Position numbers and translations under genes: made by a program
Notes under the pieces: generated by a model
Seen by the model: only the letters and a program-made list of their open reading frames with translations
What the model was told of the DNA's origin: nothing
Database searches by the model: none
Shown here: positions 9,195 through 18,647 of the stretch, piece by piece
Layout: each line of letters opens with the position of its first letter
How positions within the stretch are numbered: the stretch's first letter is position 1
Assembly: GCF_017814275.1 (NCBI RefSeq)
Contig: NZ_JAGIYQ010000007.1
Coordinates: 124,001-188,000, forward strand
Reading direction: 5' to 3'
Length of the DNA stretch: 64,000 bases
Origin: Gottfriedia endophytica
GTDB lineage: Bacteria > Bacillota > Bacilli > Bacillales > Bacillaceae_G

Positions 9195-10094
9195 ATGAAA
9201 AAAACTGACATCATTATTTTAACTGGCTTTTTAGGAAGCGGAAAAACTACTTTACTTAAGCAATTACTTGCAAATGATCTTGAACAGGGAAAGAAAATTG
9301 CAGTAGTAATGAATGAAATTGGAAAAATTTCAATTGATTCGAATGAAATACAGGAAGATGTTCGTTTAAAAGAACTATTAAATGGTTGTGTTTGTTGTTC
9401 TATGAAGGATCAACTTGAAATCCAATTATTATCTCTTATCCAACAGAATGAATTAGATATTATTTATATTGAAACTACAGGTGTAGCTAATACAATCGAT
9501 GTAATAGATGCTTGTACGTCTAGTTTAACAGTCGAAAAAATGTTATTAAGTGGGGTTATTACAACGCTTGATGCTTCAAGATGGTTCTCAAAAGATACTT
9601 TAAGCCCCGCGTATAGGCTTTTATTACATCAACAAGTTATGTATAGTGATATTGTTCTACTTAATCGTTTGAATCAATTAAATACTGCTCAAGGAGAACT
9701 TGTTTTAAAAGAACTAAAATCGATCAATCCTAAAATAATTACTGAGTATTCAATTGATGCTTTAGTGAGTAATATTTCACATCAATCTAAACAGTCATCA
9801 AGCATCCCTATTTCTGCTTCATCATCTTTAAAAATTAAGACAATTGTCTATGAAATGACGAAACCAATTAGCAAACAAAAATTCGAACATTTTTTACGAA
9901 ATGCCCCTTCTTCATTATTAAGATTGAAAGGCTATATTCAATTTACTAAAGACCCTACTCTTTATAATGTTCAATACGCAAATGGGTTTGTCACATACGA
10001 AAAAGAACTGATGAAATTACCTATGCGGCTTGTATTAATCGGGGAAAATATAGATGAAACTGAACTTGTTTCAGAGCTTGACCAATTAAGTTAA
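9195..10094 (+). CDS. CobW/ZNG-type metal-chaperone GTPase
   Basis: This 299-residue protein is a COG0523 GTPase. The P-loop GFLGSGKTTLL is at 11-21, the metal-binding CxCC motif (GCVCCSM) at 64-70, and the C-terminal CobW domain spans about 215-290. Members use GTP hydrolysis to hand metal ions, often zinc, to target enzymes. The target cannot be read from context: the gene stands alone, with TAGGAG before the ATG. No Zur-like site was recognised upstream, so whether it is a zinc-starvation gene is open. Confidence 0.85.
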   Translation: MKKTDIIILTGFLGSGKTTLLKQLLANDLEQGKKIAVVMNEIGKISIDSNEIQEDVRLKELLNGCVCCSMKDQLEIQLLSLIQQNELDIIYIETTGVANTIDVIDACTSSLTVEKMLLSGVITTLDASRWFSKDTLSPAYRLLLHQQVMYSDIVLLNRLNQLNTAQGELVLKELKSINPKIITEYSIDALVSNISHQSKQSSSIPISASSSLKIKTIVYEMTKPISKQKFEHFLRNAPSSLLRLKGYIQFTKDPTLYNVQYANGFVTYEKELMKLPMRLVLIGENIDETELVSELDQLS

Positions 10095-10120
10095 AAATAA
10101 AGGCATTTTTCCAAGACAAA

Positions 10121-10192
10121 AAGACTGTATTTAATTTTAAGGTACTTTTTTATCATTCAACAATAAAGTACCTTAATTTAGATTACAGTCTT
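10121..10192. terminator. Long bidirectional hairpin between convergent genes
   Basis: Nested arms AAGACTGTA/TACAGTCTT and AAGGTACTTT/AAAGTACCTT form a long stem between the CobW gene and the convergent gene at 10200. Confidence 0.7.
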
Positions 10193-10199
10193 CTATTTA

Positions 10200-10661
10200 C
10201 TATTTTTTTATGAGATTTTTTAATTCCTCTTCTATTTCAATGTTTTGATTAATCTTTATGATTTCTTCTAAAAAACTAAATGGATCTTCTAAAGATAGGA
10301 TGAGTGATCCTTTATTTTCATGAAATAACAAAATCAATGTTAAATCTTCAAAACTTCTACCATTTAAAGAAATAAGAGTTTTAATTTCACTAACTTTTTC
10401 AATAGGATATTTAACTTTATAAATACCCTTATTTAATACTAACATTTTTTGATCTATGATTATATCACTTCGAATAAATCTTAAAGCAGTTAATAATAAA
10501 ACAATTAAGACAATGACTATTTGCAAAATATAACTTTCTAAATTACCTTTTAAAATACTAATTGATATAATTTTGTAAATGATTATTAGAAAAAAAGAGG
10601 TTATACCCATATACAACAAGACATTTAAGAAACTAAAATGTGTATGGAATTTTTTCTGCAT
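10200..10661 (-). CDS. Two-helix membrane protein with PH-like domain
   Basis: This 153-residue protein has two N-terminal transmembrane helices (about residues 9-30 and 38-60) followed by a soluble beta-rich segment (IIIDQKMLVLNKGIYKVKYP, then IEKVSEIKT) typical of bacterial PH-like membrane proteins. The longer frame starts 14 codons earlier, but GGGTGGGG lies directly before the chosen ATG. The function is unknown. It stands alone, facing the CobW-like gene. Confidence 0.6.
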   Translation of the reverse strand: MQKKFHTHFSFLNVLLYMGITSFFLIIIYKIISISILKGNLESYILQIVIVLIVLLLTALRFIRSDIIIDQKMLVLNKGIYKVKYPIEKVSEIKTLISLNGRSFEDLTLILLFHENKGSLILSLEDPFSFLEEIIKINQNIEIEEELKNLIKK

Positions 10662-10912
10662 ACCCACCCCACCCTTTCTAATCACTTGTTTAAAATTCAA
10701 CATCTTTACACGTAATTAGAGTGATTGCACTATTGTATGCAGCGCTAAAAATAAAGAAACTTGTCTTTTTAATTTTGGTATTTAAATATAGTCCCATTTT
10801 AAAATTTTATTCTATATACTATTATTTCTAAATTGTCACACTTGATAGACTTCTAGTTTTCTTACTATAATAGATAATAGGGAATTTCATGAGCTCTACA
10901 GGGGGGATTAAT

Positions 10913-11344
10913 ATGTTTTCATTATGGACTCAAATCATGATTGTGGTTTGGACCGTATTTTTATTAGGTATTTTTAGCATCGGTGGCTATTTTATGTTCC
11001 GAAAATTCTTAAAGCGACTTCCAAAAGAAGATGGTAAATCGATCTTAGATTGGCAAGAAGAATACATTAAACAAACAAAAGATTTATGGTCATCAGATCA
11101 AAAAGAATTATTAGAGGAACTTGTCATGCCAGTCCCTTCATTATTCAGAGATGTAGCACGTGATAAAATTGTTGGAAAAATCGGTGAAATTGCATTACAA
11201 AAGAAGGCAAATGCTATTACACAAGAGTTAATTATCGAAGGATACATACAAGCCACACCGAAACGTGATCATTCCTTTTTAATAAAAACATTGAAGAGAA
11301 AAAATATCGATTATACACAGTATAATCACTTGTTCGGTAAATAA
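10913..11344 (+). CDS. yneK: DUF2621 membrane protein YneK
   Basis: This 143-residue protein has one N-terminal transmembrane helix (about residues 5-27) and a soluble C-terminal domain. The stretch DWQEEYIKQTKDLW and the overall length match YneK (DUF2621). The ATG with GGGGGGA just upstream was chosen over one 8 codons earlier. In B. subtilis yneK follows the ccdA-yneI-yneJ group in the same direction; here it is convergent with it. The function is unknown. Confidence 0.78.
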   Translation: MFSLWTQIMIVVWTVFLLGIFSIGGYFMFRKFLKRLPKEDGKSILDWQEEYIKQTKDLWSSDQKELLEELVMPVPSLFRDVARDKIVGKIGEIALQKKANAITQELIIEGYIQATPKRDHSFLIKTLKRKNIDYTQYNHLFGK

Positions 11345-11356
11345 TAGAAAAAATGC

Positions 11357-11395
11357 AAAAAGGCTAACCAATTCATTGTTATTGGTTAGCCTTTT
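11357..11395. terminator. Bidirectional terminator between yneK and ccdC
   Basis: AAAAGGCTAACCAA and TTGGTTAGCCTTTT form a perfect stem with T runs either way. Confidence 0.9.
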
Positions 11396-11412
11396 GTATT
11401 ATCTATCATATG

Positions 11413-11877
11413 TTAAATTTGCATTTGTTTAGCTAGTTTTTTATAAGATCGATACATCGCTAAACGCCATGGAACTATCATTGAAAATGCAAGCAAGAAA
11501 AACATTCCACTTAATTGTGACACATTAATACTTACACTTAAATATACTTTCAATATTATTCTTACAATTAATAGTCCAATCAAAATAAATACGAATGCTT
11601 TTGATCTCTTTAAATAAATATCTTTATCTACAACTTCAAATTTAGATGTTTTAACTAAAAAGATCGAGAAAAACATCCCTAAACAAATTGCTTCAAGTAT
11701 TTCAACAGGAGTTAATCGAAACTGTGGTGCGAAATACATACACATTCCTGTACTCATAAAAATTGGAGGCAAAATAATCTTTTTTAAACTAGTTGGTTTT
11801 TTTGTTGCCTTTATACGAACAAAAATAAGCATTGATGCCATACCTGCTGCTAATAAGGTACTCAATAAAAATTTCAA
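11413..11877 (-). CDS. ccdC: CcdC (YneJ, DUF1453) membrane protein
   Basis: This 154-residue polytopic membrane protein has about five hydrophobic segments and ends in a conserved IVPWRLAMYRSYKKL-type motif near residues 130-147. YneJ was first named with ccdA but is not required for cytochrome c maturation in B. subtilis. It is the last of three same-strand genes, 17 bases after the CheY-like gene. A second, diverged DUF1453 protein is encoded at 61122. Confidence 0.85.
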   Translation of the reverse strand: MKFLLSTLLAAGMASMLIFVRIKATKKPTSLKKIILPPIFMSTGMCMYFAPQFRLTPVEILEAICLGMFFSIFLVKTSKFEVVDKDIYLKRSKAFVFILIGLLIVRIILKVYLSVSINVSQLSGMFFLLAFSMIVPWRLAMYRSYKKLAKQMQI

Positions 11878-11894
11878 ACTCTCACAACCTTCTG

Positions 11895-12269
11895 CTAATT
11901 ACTAATGTTAGTTGAAAAAACTCTTCCTAAAACTTTTAATATCTTCAAATCGCGTATCGGCTTTTCGATAAAATCAATCGCTCCATTTTCAATTGATTGA
12001 CTAATTACCATGTCTTGTGCCATGGCCGAAATCATTATTACTTTTGCGTTTACATCTTTTTGTTTTATTTCCTTCAATGCTGTTAAGCCATCTTTTATCG
12101 GCATCGTGATGTCTAATAGAGTTAAGTCTGGTTTAAGCTGATTGAAAAGATCTATGGCTTCTTGACCATTTGCACCAAAACCAACTACTTCATAACCAGC
12201 TCTTTGTACAATTTCTGCAATTTTCATACGAATGAATAGTGAATCGTCTACTATTAGAATAGTACCCAA
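11895..12269 (-). CDS. yneI: CheY-like single-domain response regulator YneI
   Basis: This 124-residue receiver domain has no output domain. The acidic pocket is DD near residues 8-9, the phosphoryl acceptor Asp lies in LTLLDITMP near 53, and the conserved Lys is in EKP near 104. YneI (also called CcdB) sits between ccdA and yneJ in B. subtilis, the same order as here. The kinase and the target are unknown. Such stand-alone receivers act by protein contact rather than DNA binding. Confidence 0.85.
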   Translation of the reverse strand: MGTILIVDDSLFIRMKIAEIVQRAGYEVVGFGANGQEAIDLFNQLKPDLTLLDITMPIKDGLTALKEIKQKDVNAKVIMISAMAQDMVISQSIENGAIDFIEKPIRDLKILKVLGRVFSTNISN

Positions 12270-12351
12270 ACAAGAGCCTCCTAGCTAACTAACAATATTG
12301 TATATATTACTATAAACTAATCAATATAATTAGACAACCAAAAACCTTACT

Positions 12352-13059
12352 TTAAAAACCAGTAAATCCGCCAAAAACCTGCGTAAAGTAAATGGTTATT
12401 TTTGTTAACCAATCAAAGTAAAGTACAATCCCCATCACAATCATTAAATACCCACCAAATTTTACAATTTTATGTGAATATTTTTTTACCCATTTTAATG
12501 AACTTAAAAAGAAGGACATGATAAAAAATGGAATTGCAAATCCTACTGTATATGCAATCATATAAATCACAGCAGAATGTGGATTTGAAACAGCTAAAGC
12601 AAAAACAGATGCTAATATTGGTCCACTACATGGTGTCCAACCAGCAGCAAAAGCCATCCCAATTAAAATTGACCCTAAAAATCCTGTTGGCTTTGATTGG
12701 AACTGGATTCGTTTATCACTCATAAGAAATTTAGGCTGATAAATTCCTGTTACAATAACACCTAATAAGACAATTAATATTGCACCAATTTGTCTAATTA
12801 AGTCTTTGTACTCCTTAAAAAAATACCCAACATATGAAGTGCTAAATCCAATTGCTATAAAAATCATCGAAAATCCAATTAAAAAGAAAAGCGTATGCAA
12901 CATACTTTTTGCATTAAACATACCTTTTTCTTCTTGTAATTCATTTAATGATACCCCAGTAATGTAAGATAAAAATGCCGGATAGATTGGCAAACAACAT
13001 GGTGAAATAAAAGATAAGAAGCCAGCCCCCACTGCAATACCAATATTTAAATCCCCCAC
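12352..13059 (-). CDS. ccdA: Cytochrome c biogenesis thiol-reductant protein CcdA
   Basis: This 235-residue, six-helix DsbD-like membrane protein carries electrons from cytoplasmic thioredoxin to outward-facing partners such as ResA and StoA. The paired cysteine regions are visible in FLSFISPCCLPIYPAFLSY (first helix) and AAGWTPCSGP (fourth). The GTG six codons inside the longest frame was chosen: it follows AAAGGAAG and gives exactly the B. subtilis length. ccdA leads the three-gene group with yneI and ccdC. The membrane-anchored YneN at 2733 is a plausible client. Confidence 0.93.
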   Translation of the reverse strand: MGDLNIGIAVGAGFLSFISPCCLPIYPAFLSYITGVSLNELQEEKGMFNAKSMLHTLFFLIGFSMIFIAIGFSTSYVGYFFKEYKDLIRQIGAILIVLLGVIVTGIYQPKFLMSDKRIQFQSKPTGFLGSILIGMAFAAGWTPCSGPILASVFALAVSNPHSAVIYMIAYTVGFAIPFFIMSFFLSSLKWVKKYSHKIVKFGGYLMIVMGIVLYFDWLTKITIYFTQVFGGFTGF

Positions 13060-13207
13060 GTAAAAACTTCCTTTCAAACTCTATTTACGACTATTAATTA
13101 TACTATATTAAATATTATAAAAAGAATAAATTTTTTTTAATATAGGAAGAAAACTCTCCTTGTCGAATAAATATAAATACTAACAAAATAAGGAAGGGAG
13201 CAAACTT

Positions 13208-13954
13208 ATGTCAAACAGTCAAAATGAGACAGTGTATAAAACAGAACAATCTATCGCTTCAAATCAATTTTATAGAGAAGGCTTAATTGCATCCGTTCCA
13301 CTAGTAATTGGTTACCTTCCTGTAGCATTTACTTTTGGATTGTTGGCTAAACAATCTGAAATCAACATGTTTAATACGATGTCAATGAGTGGATTAGTAT
13401 ATGCAGGTGCAAGTCAATTCATGGGGTTATCAATGTTCCTAAAAGGGATCAGTACCTTTCAAATTTTATTAGCTACATTTATATTAAATTTTAGAAATTT
13501 CGTTATGAGTTTATCTTTCAATCATCAACAACGGCATATACCCAAAGGAAAACGAATCTATTTATCACTAACATTGACGGATGAGAATTATGCAATTACT
13601 TCATTAAATAACCAATCATCAAATCAAAAATTAAAGGATAGTAATTATTTCATTGCTCTCCATTCCGTTGCCTATTTAAGTTGGCTTATTGGTACATTAT
13701 TAGGAGTATTATTTTCTAACTTTATTCCTGCTACTCTGAGAGATAGTATGGGGATTTCTATATACGCTTTATTTATTGGGTTATTAACCCCAGCCATCCG
13801 ATCAAATTGGAAATCGTGTGTGATTGTATTGATTAGCATGTTTTTAAATAGCATATTTTCACTTTACATATCAAAAGGGTGGTCCTTAATTATCTCAACT
13901 TTACTTGCAAGCTCTTTTTCAATCATTTTATTAAAGGGAGAAGACCAAAAATGA
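13208..13954 (+). CDS. azlC: AzlC-family branched-chain amino acid exporter, large subunit
   Basis: This 248-residue protein with about six transmembrane helices has the AzlC hallmarks GLIASVPLVIGYLPVAFTFG near 26-45 and SGLVYAGASQFMG near 63-75. AzlC with AzlD forms a two-component permease, known for export of branched-chain amino acids and analogues such as azaleucine. It overlaps azlD by four bases (ATGA), showing translational coupling. AAGGAAGGGAG precedes the ATG. Confidence 0.92.
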   Translation: MSNSQNETVYKTEQSIASNQFYREGLIASVPLVIGYLPVAFTFGLLAKQSEINMFNTMSMSGLVYAGASQFMGLSMFLKGISTFQILLATFILNFRNFVMSLSFNHQQRHIPKGKRIYLSLTLTDENYAITSLNNQSSNQKLKDSNYFIALHSVAYLSWLIGTLLGVLFSNFIPATLRDSMGISIYALFIGLLTPAIRSNWKSCVIVLISMFLNSIFSLYISKGWSLIISTLLASSFSIILLKGEDQK

Positions 13955-14256
13955 GTTTAATTATTTTAATAGTAGGAATGTCTCTTGTCACAATGATTCC
14001 AAGAATCATACCTGTTTATATTGTAGATCGCGTTTCATTTCCATCTTGGTTACAATTTTGGCTCAAAGGAATTCCTTTTGCTGCTTTAGGTGCGTTAATC
14101 TTCCCAGGTATTTTATCGATTGAAAAAAGTAATATAAGCGTGGGCATAATTGGGGGATTGGTTGCACTAATCTTATCAATTTTCCGTTTACATATTTTAT
14201 TTGTAGTGTTTGGGGCAATTGGAGCTGTTTATATTATGAAACTATTTTTTATTTAA
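13951..14256 (+). CDS. azlD: AzlD-family exporter, small subunit
   Basis: This 101-residue protein with four short helices is the AzlD partner of AzlC. It has the typical TMIPRIIPVYIVDR segment near residues 13-26 and the FAALGALIFPGIL segment near 47-59. The start overlapping the azlC stop was preferred to one 24 codons earlier because it matches the family length and is preceded by AAAGGGAGAAG. A strong terminator follows. Confidence 0.92.
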   Translation: MSLIILIVGMSLVTMIPRIIPVYIVDRVSFPSWLQFWLKGIPFAALGALIFPGILSIEKSNISVGIIGGLVALILSIFRLHILFVVFGAIGAVYIMKLFFI

Positions 14257-14274
14257 TCAAATAATTAGATCGCT

Positions 14275-14317
14275 AAAAGGCTATTAAGTAAGGAATAGAT
14301 TACTTAATAGCCTTTTT
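14275..14317. terminator. Bidirectional terminator between azlD and the ABC operon
   Basis: AAAAGGCTATTAAGTA pairs with TACTTAATAGCCTTTT. It serves both convergent units. Confidence 0.9.
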
Positions 14318-14318
14318 A

Positions 14319-16100
14319 TTAGCTTTCACTTAATTGCAGTGACCCCTTATTTTGAAGAAGATACATATTATAATACAAACCTTGCTTAGCAAGTAATTCT
14401 TGATGATTGCCTTGTTCAACAATTTTACCTTTATGAAGAACATAGATACAATCCACATCTTGAATAGTTGAAAGTCTATGTGCAATTATTACCGTTGTTC
14501 TACCTTTTCTCATTTCAGTTAGTGCAGATTGGATGTAATCTTCCGTTTCACTATCAATATTTGCCGTTGCTTCATCTAAAATCAGTATTGTAGGTTTTGC
14601 TGCGATTGTTCTTGCGAATGTGATTAGTTGTCTTTGCCCACTTGATAATGTGGCTCCCCTTTCAACAACTTCTTCATCATATCCATTAGGTAACTTTTCG
14701 ATAAATTCATTTGCGTGTACAAGTGAAGCAGCATCTTTTATCTCATCAATTGTGAGATTTTCATTATACATCGCAATATTCCCTTTAATATCTCCTACAA
14801 ATAAATACGGATCTTGTAGTACAAGGCCAATATTTTTTCTTAATTCCTCTTCTTCAAAAGAAGATAGGTCTTGCCCATCTAAATAGACAGTACCTTCTTT
14901 AATTTGATAAAAACGTAATAACAAATTCATTATTGTAGATTTCCCGCTCCCTGTATGGCCAACAAAAGCAACGGATTGACCAGGCTTTACAGTAAAAGAA
15001 AGATCATGTATGACTTTATGGTCATTTTCATAAGCAAATGAAACGTTTTTAAATTCAATTTTCCCTGTTGTAATAGCAGGTTTCTCATTCCCAGCCTTTA
15101 CTGGTGCTAGTTGATCTTCATCCATTAAATCAAATACACGAGCAGATGAAACAACAGCTTGCTGCAACAATGATAACTTCATCATCATTTGAGTAATTGG
15201 TTCAAAGAAACGCTCCATATAACTAATAAATGCATAAATGGTTCCAACTTCAACGGGATTTTTAAATGAATTAATTCCAAAAAAGCTTAATACGAGCATA
15301 ATACCAATTGTGTAAATTAAATCAGTAGCAGGTCGTAAAAATAAAGAATCAAGCCGAATCGTTTTTACACCAGCATTATAATGTGCACTATTGACTGATT
15401 CAAATTCTTTTTGAAGCCTTTTTTGCTGGTTAAATGCTTGAATGATGGCCATTCCTTGAAGATGTTCATTTAATTTTGCGTTTACGTTACTAAGTTGCTT
15501 CCTCATTTCCATAAAGAAAGGAAAACTCTTTTTCCGATAAGTTAATATAACAAAATAAATGATAAAGATAAGTCCTAAACACATTGTTGCAAGCTTTGTA
15601 TCTAATGAATACATTGCAATCACGATTCCAACTAGAAAAACAATTTGTTGTACAAATGTTGAAAGTACACTTACATAAAAATCTTTAATTGCTTCCGTAT
15701 CATTTGTAATTCTTGAAACAATTGTCCCTATCGGTGTTTTGTCAAAAAAAGAAAATGCTAATGAATGGACATGTTCATATACCTTCATCCGAATATCTTG
15801 AACTACTTTAAAAGCAATTTTTTGGAAGATTAATAACTGAAAATATGAAAATAATACTTTTCCGAGTAAAAGACTCGCATAAATTGTGAAAAGAAATACG
15901 ATTTCATTTTTAGGAAAGTATCTTTTCATTAAGTAATTATCTAAGAATTTTTTCACAATAATTGGCCCATACATCTCGCAGCCAGTCGCTAAAAATAAAA
16001 AAACAAACGCAGTAATTAAGAGACCCTTATATTTCTTTAAAAATGAAAGAAGCCTTAGTAAATCCTTTTTTTGCCTGGATAAATTCTGTGTCTCTTCCAT
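14319..16100 (-). CDS. ABC exporter half-transporter with consensus ATP site (second subunit)
   Basis: This 593-residue protein has an N-terminal six-helix transmembrane domain (to about residue 310) and a C-terminal nucleotide-binding domain. Walker A is GHTGSGKST and Walker B with the catalytic Glu is ILILDEATANID. The signature is LSSGQ, not LSGGQ. The gene follows its partner with no gap: the partner's TAA abuts this ATG. Together the pair has the asymmetric-site pattern of BmrCD, LmrCD and TM287/288 multidrug exporters. The substrate is unknown. Confidence 0.88.
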   Translation of the reverse strand: MEETQNLSRQKKDLLRLLSFLKKYKGLLITAFVFLFLATGCEMYGPIIVKKFLDNYLMKRYFPKNEIVFLFTIYASLLLGKVLFSYFQLLIFQKIAFKVVQDIRMKVYEHVHSLAFSFFDKTPIGTIVSRITNDTEAIKDFYVSVLSTFVQQIVFLVGIVIAMYSLDTKLATMCLGLIFIIYFVILTYRKKSFPFFMEMRKQLSNVNAKLNEHLQGMAIIQAFNQQKRLQKEFESVNSAHYNAGVKTIRLDSLFLRPATDLIYTIGIMLVLSFFGINSFKNPVEVGTIYAFISYMERFFEPITQMMMKLSLLQQAVVSSARVFDLMDEDQLAPVKAGNEKPAITTGKIEFKNVSFAYENDHKVIHDLSFTVKPGQSVAFVGHTGSGKSTIMNLLLRFYQIKEGTVYLDGQDLSSFEEEELRKNIGLVLQDPYLFVGDIKGNIAMYNENLTIDEIKDAASLVHANEFIEKLPNGYDEEVVERGATLSSGQRQLITFARTIAAKPTILILDEATANIDSETEDYIQSALTEMRKGRTTVIIAHRLSTIQDVDCIYVLHKGKIVEQGNHQELLAKQGLYYNMYLLQNKGSLQLSES

Positions 16101-17852
16101 TTACATCCCCCCTTGCTCAACAAGCTCTTCAAGCTGCTGTCTCTCGAACATTTCTTTATACCAACCTTCAACATTTACTAAATTTTCATGAGTTCCTTTT
16201 TGAATAATGTCTCCTTCATCTAATACGATAATTAAATCACTATGCATAACAGCACTCATTCGATGGGATGTAATAAAAGTTGTTTTCCCTACTCGATCTT
16301 CCTTTAAAGAACGTAGTATTTTTTCTTCTGTTTTTGCATCAACAGCAGATAAGCAATCATCTAAAATTAAAATATTTGGATTGACTAATAATGATCTCGC
16401 AATTGAAATTCTTTGCTTTTGTCCTCCAGATAAAGATACCCCTCGCTCACCAACAACTGTTTCATATCCATCTAAAAACCCTAGAATGTCATCATGAATA
16501 CTTGCAATTTCAGCAGCTCGCTCAATTTCTTCAGATGTTGCGTCCTCTTTTCCAAATCCAATATTCTCACTTACTGATGTTGAAAATAAAAAATGTTCTT
16601 GAGGCACATAACCAATATGATTACGTAATGCATTTAGCGTTACATCTTTAATATTGCTATAACCAATCGTTACTCCGCCATTTTGAGTATCATATTCCCT
16701 TAATAGTAGTTTTAATATTGTCGTCTTTCCTTGACCAGTCTTACCAACGATTCCAATTGTTTGCCCTTCTTTAACAGTAAAGTTGATATTCTTCAACTCA
16801 AAATTCGATTCTTCATTATATTTAAAACTTGAAATAGCGTAATGAATATCGCCCATCTCTAAGTGCTCTAATGCACCTTTTGCATTCTTAATTTCTGGTT
16901 CAACCGCTAGTAAAGTACGGATACGGTCATAAGAAGCTCTACCTCTTTGAACGATATTAAATAACCACCCGATTGCAAGCATTGGCCAAATTAATATACC
17001 TAAATAGGTAACAAATGAAATTAGACCTCCAATTGAAATTTCATCAGAAACAACTAACTTTGAACCGTATACAATTGCAATTAAATAAGAAATTGAAACG
17101 ACTAACATAATAGTTGGATCAAATAAAGCATCAACTCGAGCTACTTTCATATTATTTTCTACTACAATATCTGATTGTGCCCTGAATGCTTGAATATCCT
17201 CTTTTTCCTGACCAAAACTACGAATAACTTTTAAACCACTCATACTTTCTTGCACTTTATTATTTAACTCTGAAAATGATTCTTGTGCTAAATGGAAGCG
17301 TTGATGAAGTAATTTTCCATAATACTGTGTCGTGATTGCCATGATTGGTAAAGGTATTAGACTGACTAATGTCAATTTCCAACTAATTGATACTGCCATC
17401 ATGACAAGTACTGAACCACCTAAAATAATGGAATCAACAAATGTTAAGATTCCAGCCCCAGCAGTTTCACGAACTGATTGAACATCATTAGTTGCATGGG
17501 CCATTAAGTCTCCGATTCGATTCTTTTGATAAAACGAAGGCGACATCGTACTAAAATGTGAATATAAATTGTTTCTTAACTGTCTTGCTAATTTTAGGGA
17601 AGAACCAAAAATTAACGTTCTCCATTTAAATCGGAAATAATAAAGTAATAATCCGTTGATAAAAATAATTCCTACAAATATAACTAACTTATTAGTATCC
17701 ATACCTTTTTTAGCAATTTGATCAATGATCATACCGATCACTTTCGGTGGAATTAATTCTAAAAGTGCAACTAAAACTAATAAAAATATCCCAATACCAT
17801 AACTTCTCTTTTCTTGCTTAAAAAACCAAAGTAAATCTTTAAAAATTGACAC
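16101..17852 (-). CDS. ABC exporter half-transporter with degenerate ATP site (first subunit)
   Basis: This 583-residue half-transporter has six helices (to about residue 300) then a nucleotide-binding domain. Walker A is GKTGQGKTT and the signature is a full LSGGQ. Walker B reads ILILDDCLSAVD, with Asp in place of the catalytic Glu, so its own ATP site should be hydrolytically poor. This is what is known for YheI/BmrC-type subunits. The start is GTG after TTAGG. It is the first gene of a two-gene operon with the subunit at 14319. Confidence 0.88.
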   Translation of the reverse strand: MSIFKDLLWFFKQEKRSYGIGIFLLVLVALLELIPPKVIGMIIDQIAKKGMDTNKLVIFVGIIFINGLLLYYFRFKWRTLIFGSSLKLARQLRNNLYSHFSTMSPSFYQKNRIGDLMAHATNDVQSVRETAGAGILTFVDSIILGGSVLVMMAVSISWKLTLVSLIPLPIMAITTQYYGKLLHQRFHLAQESFSELNNKVQESMSGLKVIRSFGQEKEDIQAFRAQSDIVVENNMKVARVDALFDPTIMLVVSISYLIAIVYGSKLVVSDEISIGGLISFVTYLGILIWPMLAIGWLFNIVQRGRASYDRIRTLLAVEPEIKNAKGALEHLEMGDIHYAISSFKYNEESNFELKNINFTVKEGQTIGIVGKTGQGKTTILKLLLREYDTQNGGVTIGYSNIKDVTLNALRNHIGYVPQEHFLFSTSVSENIGFGKEDATSEEIERAAEIASIHDDILGFLDGYETVVGERGVSLSGGQKQRISIARSLLVNPNILILDDCLSAVDAKTEEKILRSLKEDRVGKTTFITSHRMSAVMHSDLIIVLDEGDIIQKGTHENLVNVEGWYKEMFERQQLEELVEQGGM

Positions 17853-17936
17853 CTAACCACTCTCCCGTTTAGAAACATATTCTGATTTTATCAAAACTTC
17901 AGAATATTTAAAACAGAAATGTTTACTTAAATTTAA

Positions 17937-17965
17937 AATGCACAAGCCTTGTGTAGCTTGTGCAT
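17937..17965 (-). terminator. Weak hairpin upstream of the ABC operon
   Basis: GCACAAGC pairs with GCTTGTGC, followed on the minus strand by ATTTTAAATTT. It could end a minus-strand transcript coming from the ORF remnant at 18052. Confidence 0.45.
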
Positions 17966-18051
17966 GGTATATGGAAAAAAGATTCTTTTATTTATCTCGT
18001 GATATAGAATTTTGATGCTCGTAACAATATACATTACCCTGAAATTTATCT

Positions 18052-18197
18052 TTATTTGTTAAACAATAGTATTTTACTTACTTTAGGTTTACCTCGATTT
18101 GGTTGCTTCTTTTCTTTAACATCTTGTTCCTTATTTTTCTTAGTAAACATTCCAAAAAGATTAAACAATTTCGTACCCCACTTATTTTCAGTATGTG
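18052..18197 (-). pseudogene. Possible gene 3' end cut by repeat copy 4
   Basis: About 45 codons outside the repeat stay open on the minus strand, with a protein-like, lysine-rich sequence (TENKWGTKLFNLFGMFTKKN, then KEQDVKEKKQPNRGKPKVSK) and a stop at 18052. Upstream the frame continues only into the repeat, whose translation is meaningless. The simplest reading is that repeat copy 4 replaced the 5' end of a small gene. No family was recognised. Confidence 0.3.
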
Positions 18198-18375
18198 TAA
18201 GTTGATTTCCACTCCAGGATGCTCGCTTTCCTTGGGGCGTGAGCTGAGCCTCCTCGTCGCTATCGCTCCTGCGGGGTCTCAGCCTTCCCGCATCTCCCAC
18301 AGGAGTCGAGCACCCTTCCGTTCCAATCAACTTCTGTCTTTAAATTACAAATATTAAAATCAACAATCTTTTAAA
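18198..18375. repeat. Interspersed GC-rich palindromic repeat, copy 4
   Basis: It shares AAGTTGATTTCC, GAGCCTCCTCGTCGCTATCG, GCGGGGTCTCAGC and CAATCAACTTCTGTC with copies 2 and 3, then ends in AACAATCTTTTAAAG. The left AT-rich arm is shorter than in copies 2 and 3. Confidence 0.85.
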
Positions 18376-18515
18376 GAATACTTCTATATCTCTATAACCA
18401 TCGCAAACTGAATAGTTAATAGTTCAATTACCTCATTCAAAGGAATTCTAAGTTTGTTGTTGAATAAAATTTTAAAATCTAGAATTTTAAACTAATATAT
18501 ACATGGAGAATTTTT

Positions 18516-18614
18516 ATGAACTTTGAGGTCATTGATATAGTATGCCAATATAATTCAGAAGTAATTTTAATAAAGACAAATCCATTAGAACCTGTACTGG
18601 ATTGGCGATATTAA
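18516..18614 (+). CDS. Possible 32-residue peptide
   Basis: This short ORF starts with MNFEVIDIVCQYNSEVILIK and ends in LDWRY, with ATGGAGA 8 bases before the ATG. A hairpin follows some 35 bases later. The sequence is protein-like, but nothing else supports it and no family is known. The rest of the 18376-18827 gap holds no recognisable gene. Confidence 0.25.
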   Translation: MNFEVIDIVCQYNSEVILIKTNPLEPVLDWRY

Positions 18615-18647
18615 AAATATTCTTCTAACAAATATTCAAACAACAAA

